From positions 186,001-250,000 of the forward strand of contig NZ_JAQQXR010000003.1 of assembly GCF_028595325.1 (NCBI RefSeq): a stretch of 64,000 nt of DNA, written 5' to 3'. This document shows, piece by piece, positions 41,901 to 49,995 of the stretch. Numbering within the stretch: position 1 is the stretch's first letter; each line of letters begins with the position of its first letter. The position numbers were made by a program, and so were the translations under genes. This stretch comes from Janthinobacterium fluminis (lineage in GTDB: Bacteria > Pseudomonadota > Gammaproteobacteria > Burkholderiales > Burkholderiaceae_D). Under the pieces are notes generated by a model. The model was not told the origin of the DNA, searched no databases, and worked only from the letters and a program-made list of their open reading frames with translations.

Positions 41901-44900
41901 CACCTGCAGCAGGGTGCTGCCCAGGCTGTCCGTGCCGCTGCGCAGGTCGGCCGTGACGCCGCCCTCCGATTTGCTGTAGGAGACGCCGTCTTCGCCGCCG
42001 CCGCCGTCAATCCGGTAGCCCTTGCCGGCCACGACAAAGGTGTCGTTGCCGGCGCCGCCGATCAGCGTGCTGGCGAGGGTGTCGCCAATCAGCGTGTCGC
42101 CGTAATGCGAGGCGGTGATGTGGGTGATGTGGACTTGTCCGTCATACAGGCGTTCGCCTTCGATGCTGCGCGTGCCGGCCTGGGTGAAATCGGCGAAGGA
42201 GATCGCCGCCACGCCCGTCACGTTGGCGTACAGATTGAAATTGTCGGCGTTCACGCCCATCAGGTTGACGGCGCGCTGGCCATCCGCCGCCAGCAATTGC
42301 ACACCGCCGGCAATGTTTCTGACGCTGACACTGTTCCCCAGCCCGAGGAATTGCAGTTGATCGCCGCCCGTTCCCGTCTGGAAGCCTTGCAGCGTGACGC
42401 TGCCCGTGGCGGGATTGAGCAGCACATGGTCGACGCTGTTGCCCAGCGCGAAACTTTGCGCGCCCGCGCCGGCCAGCAGCAAGTTAAAGCCGTTGCCCGC
42501 CGTCACAGTCGTGTTGGCTTGCCCAACATAGGCTTGCGTATAGCCGGCGGACTGGGCCATGGCGCCGAGGATGTTGTCGAGCGCTATTTTCATATTGCTG
42601 AGACGCTGCACGGCGCCGGCATAGCCCTCGAAAGCCTCGCCCGCGAAGCTGGCGTCGCCCGGCGAGAAATAGGTGTAGCCGCCGGATAATTGCGAGAAGT
42701 AGGAATTGTTAAGCGGCACCAGGGTATTCAGCTCCAAGCGCAGGCTTTCCATGCGCGCATTCAATTGCGCCGACGTCGCGCCCGCGTTCAGGTAGGCGGA
42801 GGCCACATTGCCCCACGCGGCGGCGGCGCTGGCCGCCGAACTGTCCGCCTGGCTGCGCGCGCCCGCCGTGCCGCTGGCGTTCGCCACCTGGGCGGCCGTT
42901 TGCGCCTGCACGATGGCGTCGGCCCCGGCCACGAGCGCCGTCGCGGCCGCGCCTGTCGTCGCGGCGAAGGCCGTGCTCTCTTGCAGCAGGGCCAGCGTGG
43001 TCAGGCCCGCCGTGCTGCCCCGTTCCGTGTAGCGCGTATGATTTTCGCCGAGATACGTCGTGATCAGGGTCTGGTCGCGCACTTTGATGAGGGGGGTGGG
43101 CGAGCCTTGCGTGACCAGCACCCGCGTCTTCGCCATTCTGGTTTGCAGCGCGGCAATCGCGCCGGAGACATCGACCTGGTTGGCGGCCAGGGCGGCCAGG
43201 ATGCCCTGCCCCTGCCCGCGGCTTTGCGCCGCATAGCCCCTGGACGCATAGTTGGCGAACTGCAGCGCGGCGGCGCCCGGCATCCATTGGGCCGGCGCCG
43301 TATTGCCCTGGGCGACCAGTCCGACGTCGGCCACGTCGCCGCGCGTGCCATTGCTTCTGGTGTAAGCCGCGGTCAGCGCGATCTCGCCGCCGCCGAGCTG
43401 GCGGCCGTCCACGCGGGATTGCAGGTCGATGGATGTGATGCCCAGCTCGGCCAGCGTGAAGAACTCGCCCGCGTCGCTGTTGCCATCCTGATTGGCGTCC
43501 ACCCAGATCCGCACCAGGTCGAAATAGCTGGCGCCGCTGGCCGGGTCGCTGCCGGCCGTCTGGCGCGAAAAGCTGGTGGCGCCGGATGCCGCCAAGGTCG
43601 CCAGCGCGGCAAAACCGTTCTGGCGCGGCGGCGGCGCGCCGTTGACGGAGAAGGATTCGCCGAACCATTCCGCGGCGCTATCGATTTTCCCGTTGCCGTT
43701 CTTGTCGAACACCAAAATGCCGTTGTCCGCCCCGACCCAGCCGACCTGTTCGCGCCGGCCGTCGGCGTCCAGGTCGAAGGTGGCATTGCTTTGCCACGGC
43801 GCCAGCAGTTTCACGCCCGCGCCGCTGAGGTCGAGAACGAGGGGATGGTGCGGCTCCAGCACGCGGACGGTGAAAATCGAGGGCTGGGTTTGCCGCAACT
43901 GCCACTGTTGTTGCGCAAGATTGGCCAGCGCCTGCTGGATCGCCGCCGTCTGGCTGCCCGCCAAGGACATGCCCGCCGGGATTGTTCCGCTTAGCATGAC
44001 GGGAGCCCAGCGATCGGACACGGCGCCGAGCGCCAGCCGCGCCGCCAGATAGCGCTCCGAGGCGGCGTTGCCGAGCGCCGCGGCGACCCCTTCGGCGGGC
44101 GCCGCCATCGCCCCCGACAGCGCCGCGCCCGAGCTTTGCGTCGCCGACGCGCTCAGGGCCTGCGTCGCGTGCGTCACGGTGTTGGCGATGAAGCTGCCCA
44201 AATCGCCGCCCTGGTAGTTGCTGCCGTTTTGCTGCCACTGGATGGCGTCGCCGCCGGCGCCCAGATCCACGGCGTAATTCACGGACAGCTTGCCGTCGGC
44301 GCTGGTCCAGCGCACGGCCAGATTGTTATGGCTGAGCGTGATGTTTCCGCTCAGCTCGCCGTGTTTTGTGGCCATGGACAAAACGCCGTCGCCGATCGCG
44401 ATCGCGGTGCCTGCGGGCACGATAAAAAGGGGCATGCCGTTGATGCCCACAGTCGCCTTGCCGTCGCTGCCAAACATCACCGTGGGGTCGGACGCGGTCG
44501 GCGTTGCGCCGAAGGATGGGCTGAGCAGCATATTGCCGCGCTCATCGAAACCCGCGTACTTGATCAAACCGTGCCCGATCGTGATGACGATGTTGTCCGT
44601 CAGCGAGGTCACCGTCGTGCCGCCGTTGGGGGTGTACTGGATGTTGAGTTGCCTGGAGATGTTGCCGTTGACGGTCAATACCGTCCGCGCAATGCTGCCG
44701 TCGGGGCGGTAATCGTTCGAGGCGGATATCTTGTTGCCGAACGCGTCAGTGCCATTTTCCGTCGACGTCAGGGGCTGTAAGCTCGCCCCGTCCGCCGCCT
44801 GCCTGTCGCTGGTGGCGTTGACGATATTTCCTGTCCCATCCGTTTTTGTCTGCCGCAGGATATATCCGCCGTTGGCGGCGTCGATGTCACGCGCATATTT

Positions 44901-45824
44901 CGTGGTGCCGCCGGTCCCGTCGGTATTGGGGACGAGCATGGAATACGTCCCGGTTTTTGTATTTATGTCGATTTTTGCCCCGTTAATGAAGCTTAATGAC
45001 AAGTCATTGCCGGAGCGTTGAGGGATGCGTATTGTCTGGTTGGCGGGAACCTTATTGGGGTCGCTGATCCAGGGATTGTTGGCCAGTAAGTCAGATATGC
45101 TTATTTTATTGTTTCTTGCATTTTCCAAAGCAATAATGTCACCCAGGCCGGCAAAATCTTTGCCGTTGCTCGACGCGTTTAAAAATGCGCTGTCTACGCC
45201 ATTGTAGGTTACAAAGCTGCTGGATTCACGGCCGGGGCTATTTATTTGAAGGTAAGGAGGGATAATCTCTGTCGGCGAGAAAAATTTATTACCTGACAGG
45301 GCGCCGAAGCCCGCTTTTAAATGCGGGACATTCGCCTCGGCGTTGAAAAAGACGCCAGCAACGTTGACCTTCCAGTTATTTGCTTTGGATATGATGTTTT
45401 GAAATCCGCCGCCCAGCATCATTTCTAGCTCGGTCAGCCCTGCGGAGGCGATGGCGAGTCCGTAGCTAAAACTGGCCGCGGCGGTAAAGTCCGGCACGAA
45501 ATCGCCCTTGCTGGTCGCGCGATAGCCGTTATAGCTGCGTTGCAAGTCGTGGGGGCTGCCTGGAAAGTCCGTGTGAAAATTGTCATACAAGGTCCGCAGG
45601 ATCACCCCCATTTCAGCGGCACCCGCGAGTCTGGCGTGTTGGGCAATTTGCCTGTATTCCTTCACAATAGAGTTCGCATCATAATCGGCTGGAACGATAT
45701 ACGGCTTCTTGGTGCTGGGATTGATAACGTAGTTGCCGTCATTGTCCTTTAGATATTTTGCGTCAATATCTTTGTCGCCCTTCGATTTTACCGTGAAGGT
45801 GTCCGGGCCGAAGATTCCAGTCAT
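38976..45824 (-). CDS. Giant RTX protein with LysM-like, Ig-like and RTX repeats
   Basis: The 2282-residue protein has no Sec signal. Seen in order: an N-terminal helical domain; a LysM-like piece near residue 245 (DLLANNPWISDPNKVPANQT); an EF-hand-like segment (DKNGNGKIDSAAEWFGE) near 715; a long Ala-rich helical stretch; RTX lines (GGAGNDTFVVAGKG); four Ig/cadherin-like repeats marked by LADADGLGAMQYQWYADDVA; one copy of the RTX module of the neighbour; a fifth Ig-like repeat; and the tail WSGHPRAAEQILLAAAC. Repeats suggest a surface adhesin or matrix protein, but the N-terminus also resembles RTX toxins. It is encoded first in the type I secretion locus and shares the upstream repeat with the next RTX gene. 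Confidence 0.88.
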   Translation of the reverse strand: MTGIFGPDTFTVKSKGDKDIDAKYLKDNDGNYVINPSTKKPYIVPADYDANSIVKEYRQIAQHARLAGAAEMGVILRTLYDNFHTDFPGSPHDLQRSYNGYRATSKGDFVPDFTAAASFSYGLAIASAGLTELEMMLGGGFQNIISKANNWKVNVAGVFFNAEANVPHLKAGFGALSGNKFFSPTEIIPPYLQINSPGRESSSFVTYNGVDSAFLNASSNGKDFAGLGDIIALENARNNKISISDLLANNPWISDPNKVPANQTIRIPQRSGNDLSLSFINGAKIDINTKTGTYSMLVPNTDGTGGTTKYARDIDAANGGYILRQTKTDGTGNIVNATSDRQAADGASLQPLTSTENGTDAFGNKISASNDYRPDGSIARTVLTVNGNISRQLNIQYTPNGGTTVTSLTDNIVITIGHGLIKYAGFDERGNMLLSPSFGATPTASDPTVMFGSDGKATVGINGMPLFIVPAGTAIAIGDGVLSMATKHGELSGNITLSHNNLAVRWTSADGKLSVNYAVDLGAGGDAIQWQQNGSNYQGGDLGSFIANTVTHATQALSASATQSSGAALSGAMAAPAEGVAAALGNAASERYLAARLALGAVSDRWAPVMLSGTIPAGMSLAGSQTAAIQQALANLAQQQWQLRQTQPSIFTVRVLEPHHPLVLDLSGAGVKLLAPWQSNATFDLDADGRREQVGWVGADNGILVFDKNGNGKIDSAAEWFGESFSVNGAPPPRQNGFAALATLAASGATSFSRQTAGSDPASGASYFDLVRIWVDANQDGNSDAGEFFTLAELGITSIDLQSRVDGRQLGGGEIALTAAYTRSNGTRGDVADVGLVAQGNTAPAQWMPGAAALQFANYASRGYAAQSRGQGQGILAALAANQVDVSGAIAALQTRMAKTRVLVTQGSPTPLIKVRDQTLITTYLGENHTRYTERGSTAGLTTLALLQESTAFAATTGAAATALVAGADAIVQAQTAAQVANASGTAGARSQADSSAASAAAAWGNVASAYLNAGATSAQLNARMESLRLELNTLVPLNNSYFSQLSGGYTYFSPGDASFAGEAFEGYAGAVQRLSNMKIALDNILGAMAQSAGYTQAYVGQANTTVTAGNGFNLLLAGAGAQSFALGNSVDHVLLNPATGSVTLQGFQTGTGGDQLQFLGLGNSVSVRNIAGGVQLLAADGQRAVNLMGVNADNFNLYANVTGVAAISFADFTQAGTRSIEGERLYDGQVHITHITASHYGDTLIGDTLASTLIGGAGNDTFVVAGKGYRIDGGGGEDGVSYSKSEGGVTADLRSGTDSLGSTLLQVEHLLGSAYRDRLVGDGRNNVLEGGRGYDALEGSAGNDTYVWRKGDGNDLVWDQDATANNLDVLRLANVGAQDVRYARSGNDLLVTVISTNETITVHNQYAGVGERIEQVEFADGSRKVMPVLNSAPTGAVSLLLDGSVLSASSALMQGNVLTAAHSLADADGLGAMQYQWYADDVAIAGATAGSYAPTKEHVGKHISVVLRYTDGFGTPESVRSISTAAVSKINNSPAGSVTIAGLAVEGQTLTASHNLSDADGLGAVAYQWYADGVAIAGAASASLTLAAAQANKRVTVRASYTDGLGILESRQSSPTAAVLHPNKPVSGTLSLLLGDAEVAAGSPLKQGDVLRVRSSLADADGMGTLTYQWYANEVAIAGANGDSLALTQALVGKNIRVKAAYTDGFGAAESAGSVLSAGVANVNDAPTGAVSIDGTPRYGQTLSAVHSLADADGLGAIRYQWYADGAAIAGAVNASLSLGQDQVDKAIHVTASYVDNFGAAESVSSRPTTAVTDPDRFVGTANADLITGSAGADRMEGLAGDDVYHVNHAGDVVTELADGGRDTVYTLVNYALGDNIEEVRIGAAGLTVTGNAVHNIFYVNASGNNVLDGGGGGNVVNYMNAKTGVTATLVSANQPRPPQPGGDLLSNFLTIIGSKFADVLTGNEAKNSIIGGAGNDVLQGGKGNDVLVGGPGDDTYIFARGDGADMLNENGKDDSHDIISFMAGVQRHQLWFRQVGMALEVSIIGTDDKIMVNGWYSEKWPIVEEFRTADGYTLPGYYVQSLVQAMANLAPPPSGQQHLPVDYHTALDPTITMLWQLNNQPTGSVQLLRTSQQTLTAVHTLNDQDGMGAVRYQWYADNLALDWPSTANYTLTPNQLTQKFSVKVSYLDSKGTTEAVSSIPTLPNDLRANYAFGPQSLQAAHWYADGDAPSGPAGLAGGGARAHVEQLVQAMAGFAPPSAAPAGWSGHPRAAEQILLAAAC

Positions 45825-46303
45825 GTTTGCGATCCCTATTGATTGTTAATTTTTGAAATTTGAATATGCCGCCATGCCCTGGCTTCGCACATGGCTGGAG
45901 TGAATGCATGTGGGCGACACAAATATGCGCGCGCAAATAATGGGTGGAGAAATGGTTGTTTTGTCTGGCCGGCTAGTTGGTATCATTTTTCTGCATGTGG
46001 GCGAAGGGAAATGTCGAGCGCCCATCCGGTTTTGAAAAATAGACGGCGCGATTGAAAGCCTGTGTATTTTTAGACCGTAAAAACAGCATAAAACTGCCGT
46101 TTGTCACGAAAATGTCATGAAGCAAGGGGAACGGGTGTTGGAATGGCCGTATCGGCGGACCCGTTTCGGCTCTGCCGTGGAGCCTGGATCGACGCTGCTG
46201 AAGAAGGGCGGGCGAGTGCGCGCCCGCGCCTGATGCAATCTATTTGCCAGGCGGGGAAAGTATGGGAAGCTGCGTCGTCAGTTTGTGCGGTGTTTTTATC
46301 GGC
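45825..46303. other. Gene-free upstream region of giant RTX gene
   Basis: These 479 bp contain no credible gene. The part nearest the RTX start is AT-rich and should hold its promoter. The PhoB-box-like repeat at 46101-46118 lies 277 bp upstream of the start. The left part (46130-46300) is GC-rich and without recognisable sites. Confidence 0.5.
46101..46118 (+). promoter_or_regulatory. PhoB-box-like direct repeat upstream of RTX gene 2
   Basis: TTGTCAC-GAAA-ATGTCAT has the same layout as the repeat at 38932, in a 31-bp block (46095-46125 region) that matches 27 of 31 bases. Two independent copies before two functionally linked genes support a shared binding site for an OmpR/PhoB-type regulator. 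Confidence 0.5.
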
Positions 46304-47143
46304 CTAGTCGACAAACTGGATGTGCGTGCCGCTGAGCGTGCGCATGGCGGGGTTGCCGCGCACGGTGACGCCCGAGGCGCCGTTGGCGCGCGCCACCACC
46401 GCCTGCGACACGGTCGCGCTGATGTGGCTGCCGCCATCGGCCGACAGCTCGGCCGTGGTGCATTGCAGCGCCGCCGTGTCGATGGCGCCGGCGCCGTTGG
46501 CGCGCGCTTCCAGCACGTCCACGGCGCCGCGCGCGCGCATCTTCCCGGCCCCGTTCATCGACATGCTGAGTTTGCTGCCGCGCACCTGCCCCAGGTCCAC
46601 GTCGCCGGCGCCATTCATGCCTATCGTCGTCGTGCCGCTTGTCAATTGCGTCGCGTCGACGCGGCCGGACCCGTCCACGCGCACGCCCAGCCAGTTGACC
46701 TTGCCGGCCAGCTTGACGCCGAGCGTGCCCCAGTTGACGACTTCGAGGGCGCCGCCGTCCAGGCCGGCAACGTTGATCTGGCCGGCGCCGGCCGCGACGA
46801 TATTGTGCAGTTGCGGCGTCGTGTAGCTCAGGTGTATCGTGCCGCCGCCCTGGATGGGCCGGTCGGTCCAGACGTGCAGCGTGTCGCCGCGGGCTTCGGT
46901 GTGTATCAGCGCCAGCAGATTGCCGTCCGCCTCGACGCGCAGCGACGGTTGCGGGCCGACCTGCACGTCGACTTGCAGCGCCACGCCCAGGTTGTTGACC
47001 TTCAAGGCGCTCAGGCTGGCAACGGCGCGCACGTCTTGCGCGCGCTGGCCGTTGCCGTGGATGGCCGGGCCGCCGGATAAGCCGGGCAGCGACGCGCAGC
47101 CGGTGGCGGCGAGCAGGACGGCGAGGCTGAGGATTAGGCGCAT
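46304..47143 (-). CDS. GIN-domain (DUF2807) lipoprotein
   Basis: From the ATG at 47143, with GGAGAT upstream, this 279-residue protein has a lipoprotein signal (MRLILSLAVLLAATGC; lipobox A-T-G-C). The mature part is a right-handed beta-helix-like repeat typical of GIN domains: NLGVALQVDVQVGPQPSLRV, then SYTTPQLHNIVAAGAGQINV, GMNGAGDVDL and SMNGAGKMRA. Such proteins are anchored in the envelope, and their role is poorly known (possibly polysaccharide or adhesion related). The longer frame to 47332 lacks a start signal and was not used. It is divergent from the DoxX gene. Confidence 0.88.
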   Translation of the reverse strand: MRLILSLAVLLAATGCASLPGLSGGPAIHGNGQRAQDVRAVASLSALKVNNLGVALQVDVQVGPQPSLRVEADGNLLALIHTEARGDTLHVWTDRPIQGGGTIHLSYTTPQLHNIVAAGAGQINVAGLDGGALEVVNWGTLGVKLAGKVNWLGVRVDGSGRVDATQLTSGTTTIGMNGAGDVDLGQVRGSKLSMSMNGAGKMRARGAVDVLEARANGAGAIDTAALQCTTAELSADGGSHISATVSQAVVARANGASGVTVRGNPAMRTLSGTHIQFVD

Positions 47144-47459
47144 GGATGATCTCCGGTCGGTGCGGGGGCGGAAAAAACAGGGCGGCTGGCGCGCCGCATC
47201 CACCCGGAAAAATAATGTTCCCATTTTAATGAGCGGCCCGGCTTTATTTGCCGGATTACGATGAACTGCATGTTTCGGGGGGCAAACCGCGCGTGGGCGG
47301 CGCCAGCGGCATTTGCGCGTAAATTTATCCAATAAGCAACAAGTGACGGTAAAAAGCTTGCTAATAATAAAATGTTTTGCTTAACTGGCGGTTGCCGTTT
47401 TGCCCGTACGGGGACGGCGAGGAGCAGCATTCATTTCACTTTGAATAGAGGCATGCCGC
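47144..47459. promoter_or_regulatory. Divergent promoter region (GIN lipoprotein / DoxX)
   Basis: The 316-bp gap contains no supported gene. An AT-rich stretch at about 47320-47380 probably holds the promoter of the DoxX gene, and GC-poor sequence around 47210-47240 that of the lipoprotein gene. I could not fix a promoter motif. Confidence 0.4.
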
Positions 47460-47873
47460 ATGAAAAATTTCCCATTTATCAGCTTCCCCCACGCCATGCT
47501 GTTGCTCAGGATCGCCATCGCGATCATGTTCATGGCCCATGCCGGCGTGCGCATCGCCAACGGCACCATCCCGCGCTTCGCCGGCTTCATGAACGACAAG
47601 GGTTTCGTCTTCGGCCTGGCCATAGTCTGGGCCATCACCGCGTTTGAGTTGCTGGGCGGCGCCTTGCTGATCATGGGGAAAGCCCGCAAATGGGTGGCCG
47701 CCGGCTTCATGGCCATCAGCGGCGGCGGCATAGTCCTGATCCACGCCGCGCAAGGCTGGTTCGTCGGCGAGCATGGCACCGGCGGCGTCGAATACAGCGT
47801 CGTGCTGTTCGTCGCCTGCGTCGTCATTGCCGCCGCGGACACGCGGCCGGCGCAGCCGGCGCTGGCGTCCTGA
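47460..47873 (+). CDS. DoxX family integral membrane protein
   Basis: The 137-residue protein has four membrane helices (HAMLLLRIAIAIMFMAHAGV; GLAIVWAITAFELLGGALLI; WVAAGFMAISGGGIVLIHAA; EYSVVLFVACVVIAA), the DoxX arrangement, with the early RIAIAIMFMAHAG..R segment. DoxX-like proteins act in the inner membrane in thiol or redox-linked processes, but the precise role differs among members. It is a single gene; the next gene converges from the other strand 14 bp away. Confidence 0.85.
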   Translation: MKNFPFISFPHAMLLLRIAIAIMFMAHAGVRIANGTIPRFAGFMNDKGFVFGLAIVWAITAFELLGGALLIMGKARKWVAAGFMAISGGGIVLIHAAQGWFVGEHGTGGVEYSVVLFVACVVIAAADTRPAQPALAS

Positions 47874-47886
47874 GGCCGCGCCGGCC

Positions 47887-48213
47887 TTAGTTGGGCAGGC
47901 GTCCGACCACCACTTCGCCGGTGCTGAGGGTGATGAGCTTGCCGTTGACGTCGCCGCAATCGCGGTTCGCCAGCCTGACGATATTGCCGTCGACGGTGAT
48001 TTCGGCGGCGAAGGCGCCGCGCGCGCACACCCGGTAGGAGCTGGACGTGGCGCCGTAGTAAATCGACGCGCCGCGTTCCTTCAGCGTGAAACAGCCGGAC
48101 CGGCAAGCCTCGACGGCATACGGCGATTCCGGCGTCGCCGGCCCGGACTGGGCGCCCGCGCTGAGCGAGAGCGCGGCGCCGGCCAGCGCGGCAATGATGC
48201 TGTTTTTTTGCAT
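47887..48213 (-). CDS. Small secreted protein, unknown function
   Basis: The 108-residue protein has a typical signal peptide (MQKNSIIAALAGAALSLSAGAQ) and a mature part with four cysteines (ACRSGCFTLKE, RVCARGAF, NRDCGDVNGK), probably in two disulphides, so it should be periplasmic or secreted. I do not recognise the family. It stands alone; the stop is 14 bp from the convergent DoxX gene. No special context suggests a role. Confidence 0.7.
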   Translation of the reverse strand: MQKNSIIAALAGAALSLSAGAQSGPATPESPYAVEACRSGCFTLKERGASIYYGATSSSYRVCARGAFAAEITVDGNIVRLANRDCGDVNGKLITLSTGEVVVGRLPN

Positions 48214-48359
48214 ATGGTTTCCTGGTGTTGATGTTGCTTAGCGCCTATGGTAGCAGCGGCGTCCGGCAAAAAGTTATATTTCTGAGCTTGTTGGTGATAT
48301 AGAATTTATGCGCGTCACGACGCTCCCATCCACGCAATTTCTGAACAGGACACGTATAT

Positions 48360-48749
48360 ATGGCAAGCAAAATCTTCGTTAATCTGCCGGTCAAGGATCT
48401 TGGCCGTTCGGTGACGTTTTTCACGGCGCTGGGCTTCACCTTCAATCCCCAGTTCACCGACGAGACGGCGACCTGCATGATCGTCAGCGACGATATTTTC
48501 GTCATGTTGTTGACCGAGGCCAAGTTCAAGACCTTCGCGCCGAAGGGCATTTGCGACACCGGCACTGGCAACGAGGTGCTGGTGTGCCTGTCGTCGGAAA
48601 GCCGGGCCGCCATCGACGCCACCGTCGCCAAGGCCGTCGCGGCCGGCGGCAGTACTTTCAAGCCGGTGCAAGACCTTGGCTTCATGTACGGCCACGGCTT
48701 CCAGGACCTGGATGGGCACGTCTGGGAATTGATCTACATGGCGTCTTGA
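48360..48749 (+). CDS. VOC (glyoxalase-like) family protein
   Basis: The 129-residue protein has two beta-alpha-beta-beta-beta units of the vicinal oxygen chelate fold: KIFVNLPVKDLGRSVTFFTA at the start and GFMYGHGFQDLDGHVWELIY at the end, where H and E are likely metal ligands. Such proteins include glyoxalases, dioxygenases and antibiotic-binding proteins; the sequence matches the PhnB/lactoylglutathione-lyase-like group found in many bacteria, but the substrate is unknown. Start ATG at 48360 follows an AT-rich tract likely to be the promoter. Confidence 0.85.
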   Translation: MASKIFVNLPVKDLGRSVTFFTALGFTFNPQFTDETATCMIVSDDIFVMLLTEAKFKTFAPKGICDTGTGNEVLVCLSSESRAAIDATVAKAVAAGGSTFKPVQDLGFMYGHGFQDLDGHVWELIYMAS

Positions 48750-48881
48750 GGGCCGTGGCGCGTTGCTACAAGACGCGCCCGCGTATGCGGTGGGCAGCGC
48801 GCCGGACGGCTTCGTCGGCCGCGACGACTATGTGCGGGCGGCCGTGTCAATCCCGGCGCCGCACCAGCGCCGTCAGTAGGT
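48750..48881 (+). pseudogene. Possible 3' gene remnant between VOC and GAPDH-like genes
   Basis: In the frame ending at TAG 48879-48881 the sequence reads LLQDAPAYAVGSAPDGFVGR, then DDYVRAAVSIPAPHQRRQ, a protein-like composition with no start codon of its own. It overlaps the 3' end of the GAPDH-like gene on the other strand. It may be the last ~40 codons of a lost gene, or chance in GC-rich DNA. Confidence 0.2.
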
Positions 48882-49830
48882 CGAGATAGCGCACGGCCGA
48901 GTTTTCATTGTCGAAGTAGGCTGGCAGCGACAAGGTGTCGCCGGCCAGGCGCGCGCGCGAACGCAGCAGCACCGCCGACTCCGGACTCAGCTGCCACGCC
49001 TGCGGGCCGTCGTCGCGCGCGGCCAGCCGGTACAGGCCGGCCAGTTCGCCGCCCCGGCAGGCCGCGTCCAGCGCGTCCAGCAGGTCCGCCTCGGCCCCGG
49101 GGGCGTTCAGGCGGAAGCGGAAATCGATCAGCGACACGCCCGTGTACGGAATCAGCACGTAGTCGACGAAGAAGCGCTGCGGCGCCAGGAAGGGCAGCAG
49201 GCGCGGCCCCATGCGCTCCAGCGTGCAGGTGCGCCGTTCCGGCTGGTGCAGCGTGGCCAGGCGCGCCGGCGCGACGTTGTGGATGACGCTGACGGAGGCG
49301 TCGCCGACGCCGTAGCGGCCGTGCAGCCAGTGCGCCAGCGGCACGAAGGCGTTGACCGTGCAGGAGCCGTAGGAAATGATTTCGGCGGCGGGGTCCGCCG
49401 TGGCCTCGTTGTAGCCGAACACCAGCGTCTGGTCGGCGTCGTCGCAGGTGGCCGACAGCAGCGCGCGGCGCGTGCGTCCGCCCAGCAGCTCGCGGCATTG
49501 CTGCGCCGTGGGGTGCGCGCCCGAACATTCCAGCCACCAGTCGGTCTGGCCGCGCCACGGCGCCTGCCGCGCCGGGCCGTGGCTGTAGGCGATGCGCCAC
49601 GGCGCCTGGCCGCGTTTGTGGATTACCAGCGTGTCGCCGTCGGCGCCGATGGCGCAGTCGGCGAACGACACCTTGGCGTCGCCGGCCAGGATGCGCAGCG
49701 CCGCGTCGAGGTCGTGGTAATCGTCGTTGATCGCGGCAAGGCGCGGCGCGTCGGGCCGGTCGAGCCAGGCGCGCAGCAGGTGCAGGCCGAAGCGGCCGAA
49801 TCCGTTGATTCCCGCGGTGACGTCGCTCAT
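48847..49830 (-). CDS. Glyceraldehyde-3-phosphate dehydrogenase family protein
   Basis: The 327-residue protein has the GAPDH two-domain pattern. AGINGFGRFGLHLLRAWLDR is the NAD-binding Rossmann motif. SYGSCTVNAFVPL carries the catalytic Cys157, where classical GAPDH has SCTTN, and VSVIHNVAPAR should hold the active-site His. PESAVLLRSRARL replaces the usual inorganic-phosphate region, and the end YFDNENSAVRYLDLL matches the WYDNE..Y motif with W changed to F. Such divergent paralogues occur beside true GAPDH genes; the substrate may be another aldehyde such as erythrose-4-phosphate. It has no obvious operon partner. Confidence 0.85.
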   Translation of the reverse strand: MSDVTAGINGFGRFGLHLLRAWLDRPDAPRLAAINDDYHDLDAALRILAGDAKVSFADCAIGADGDTLVIHKRGQAPWRIAYSHGPARQAPWRGQTDWWLECSGAHPTAQQCRELLGGRTRRALLSATCDDADQTLVFGYNEATADPAAEIISYGSCTVNAFVPLAHWLHGRYGVGDASVSVIHNVAPARLATLHQPERRTCTLERMGPRLLPFLAPQRFFVDYVLIPYTGVSLIDFRFRLNAPGAEADLLDALDAACRGGELAGLYRLAARDDGPQAWQLSPESAVLLRSRARLAGDTLSLPAYFDNENSAVRYLDLLTALVRRRD

Positions 49831-49920
49831 GCCGCTCCTTGGGGCTGTGCGGTATGCGGATGTGGTGCGGGAAAGGCTGGGGGCATTGCCGGTTGTTCCT
49901 TGGTGTAATTTGTCAGCGTC

Positions 49921-49965
49921 ATGATAGTACCGGATGGCGGGCCGCGACGACGAAAAAAAGGCGCC
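49921..49965 (+). repeat. Intergenic repeated motif, copy 1
   Basis: This ~45-bp block contains GATGGCGGGCCG and CGAAAAAAAG. A second copy at 53683-53727 matches at about 35 of 44 positions, also just outside genes. It overlaps a terminator hairpin. It may be a small family of terminator-like intergenic repeats. Confidence 0.45.
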
Positions 49966-49979
49966 GAAGCGCCTTTTTC
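49953..49979 (-). terminator. Rho-independent terminator of the autotransporter gene
   Basis: AAAAAGGCGC (49955-49964) pairs with GCGCCTTTTT (49969-49978) around CGAA, giving a hairpin with a T-run in both directions. It lies 17 bp after the autotransporter stop on the minus strand, so it ends that transcript. Confidence 0.7.
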
Positions 49980-49995
49980 AACGGCTGGGACAAGC

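Noticed and set aside
39018..42689. Very long plus-strand open frame (1223 codons) opposite the giant RTX gene
   Set aside because: Antisense of the RTX protein. The apparent repeats only mirror the RTX and Ig-like repeats of the true strand.
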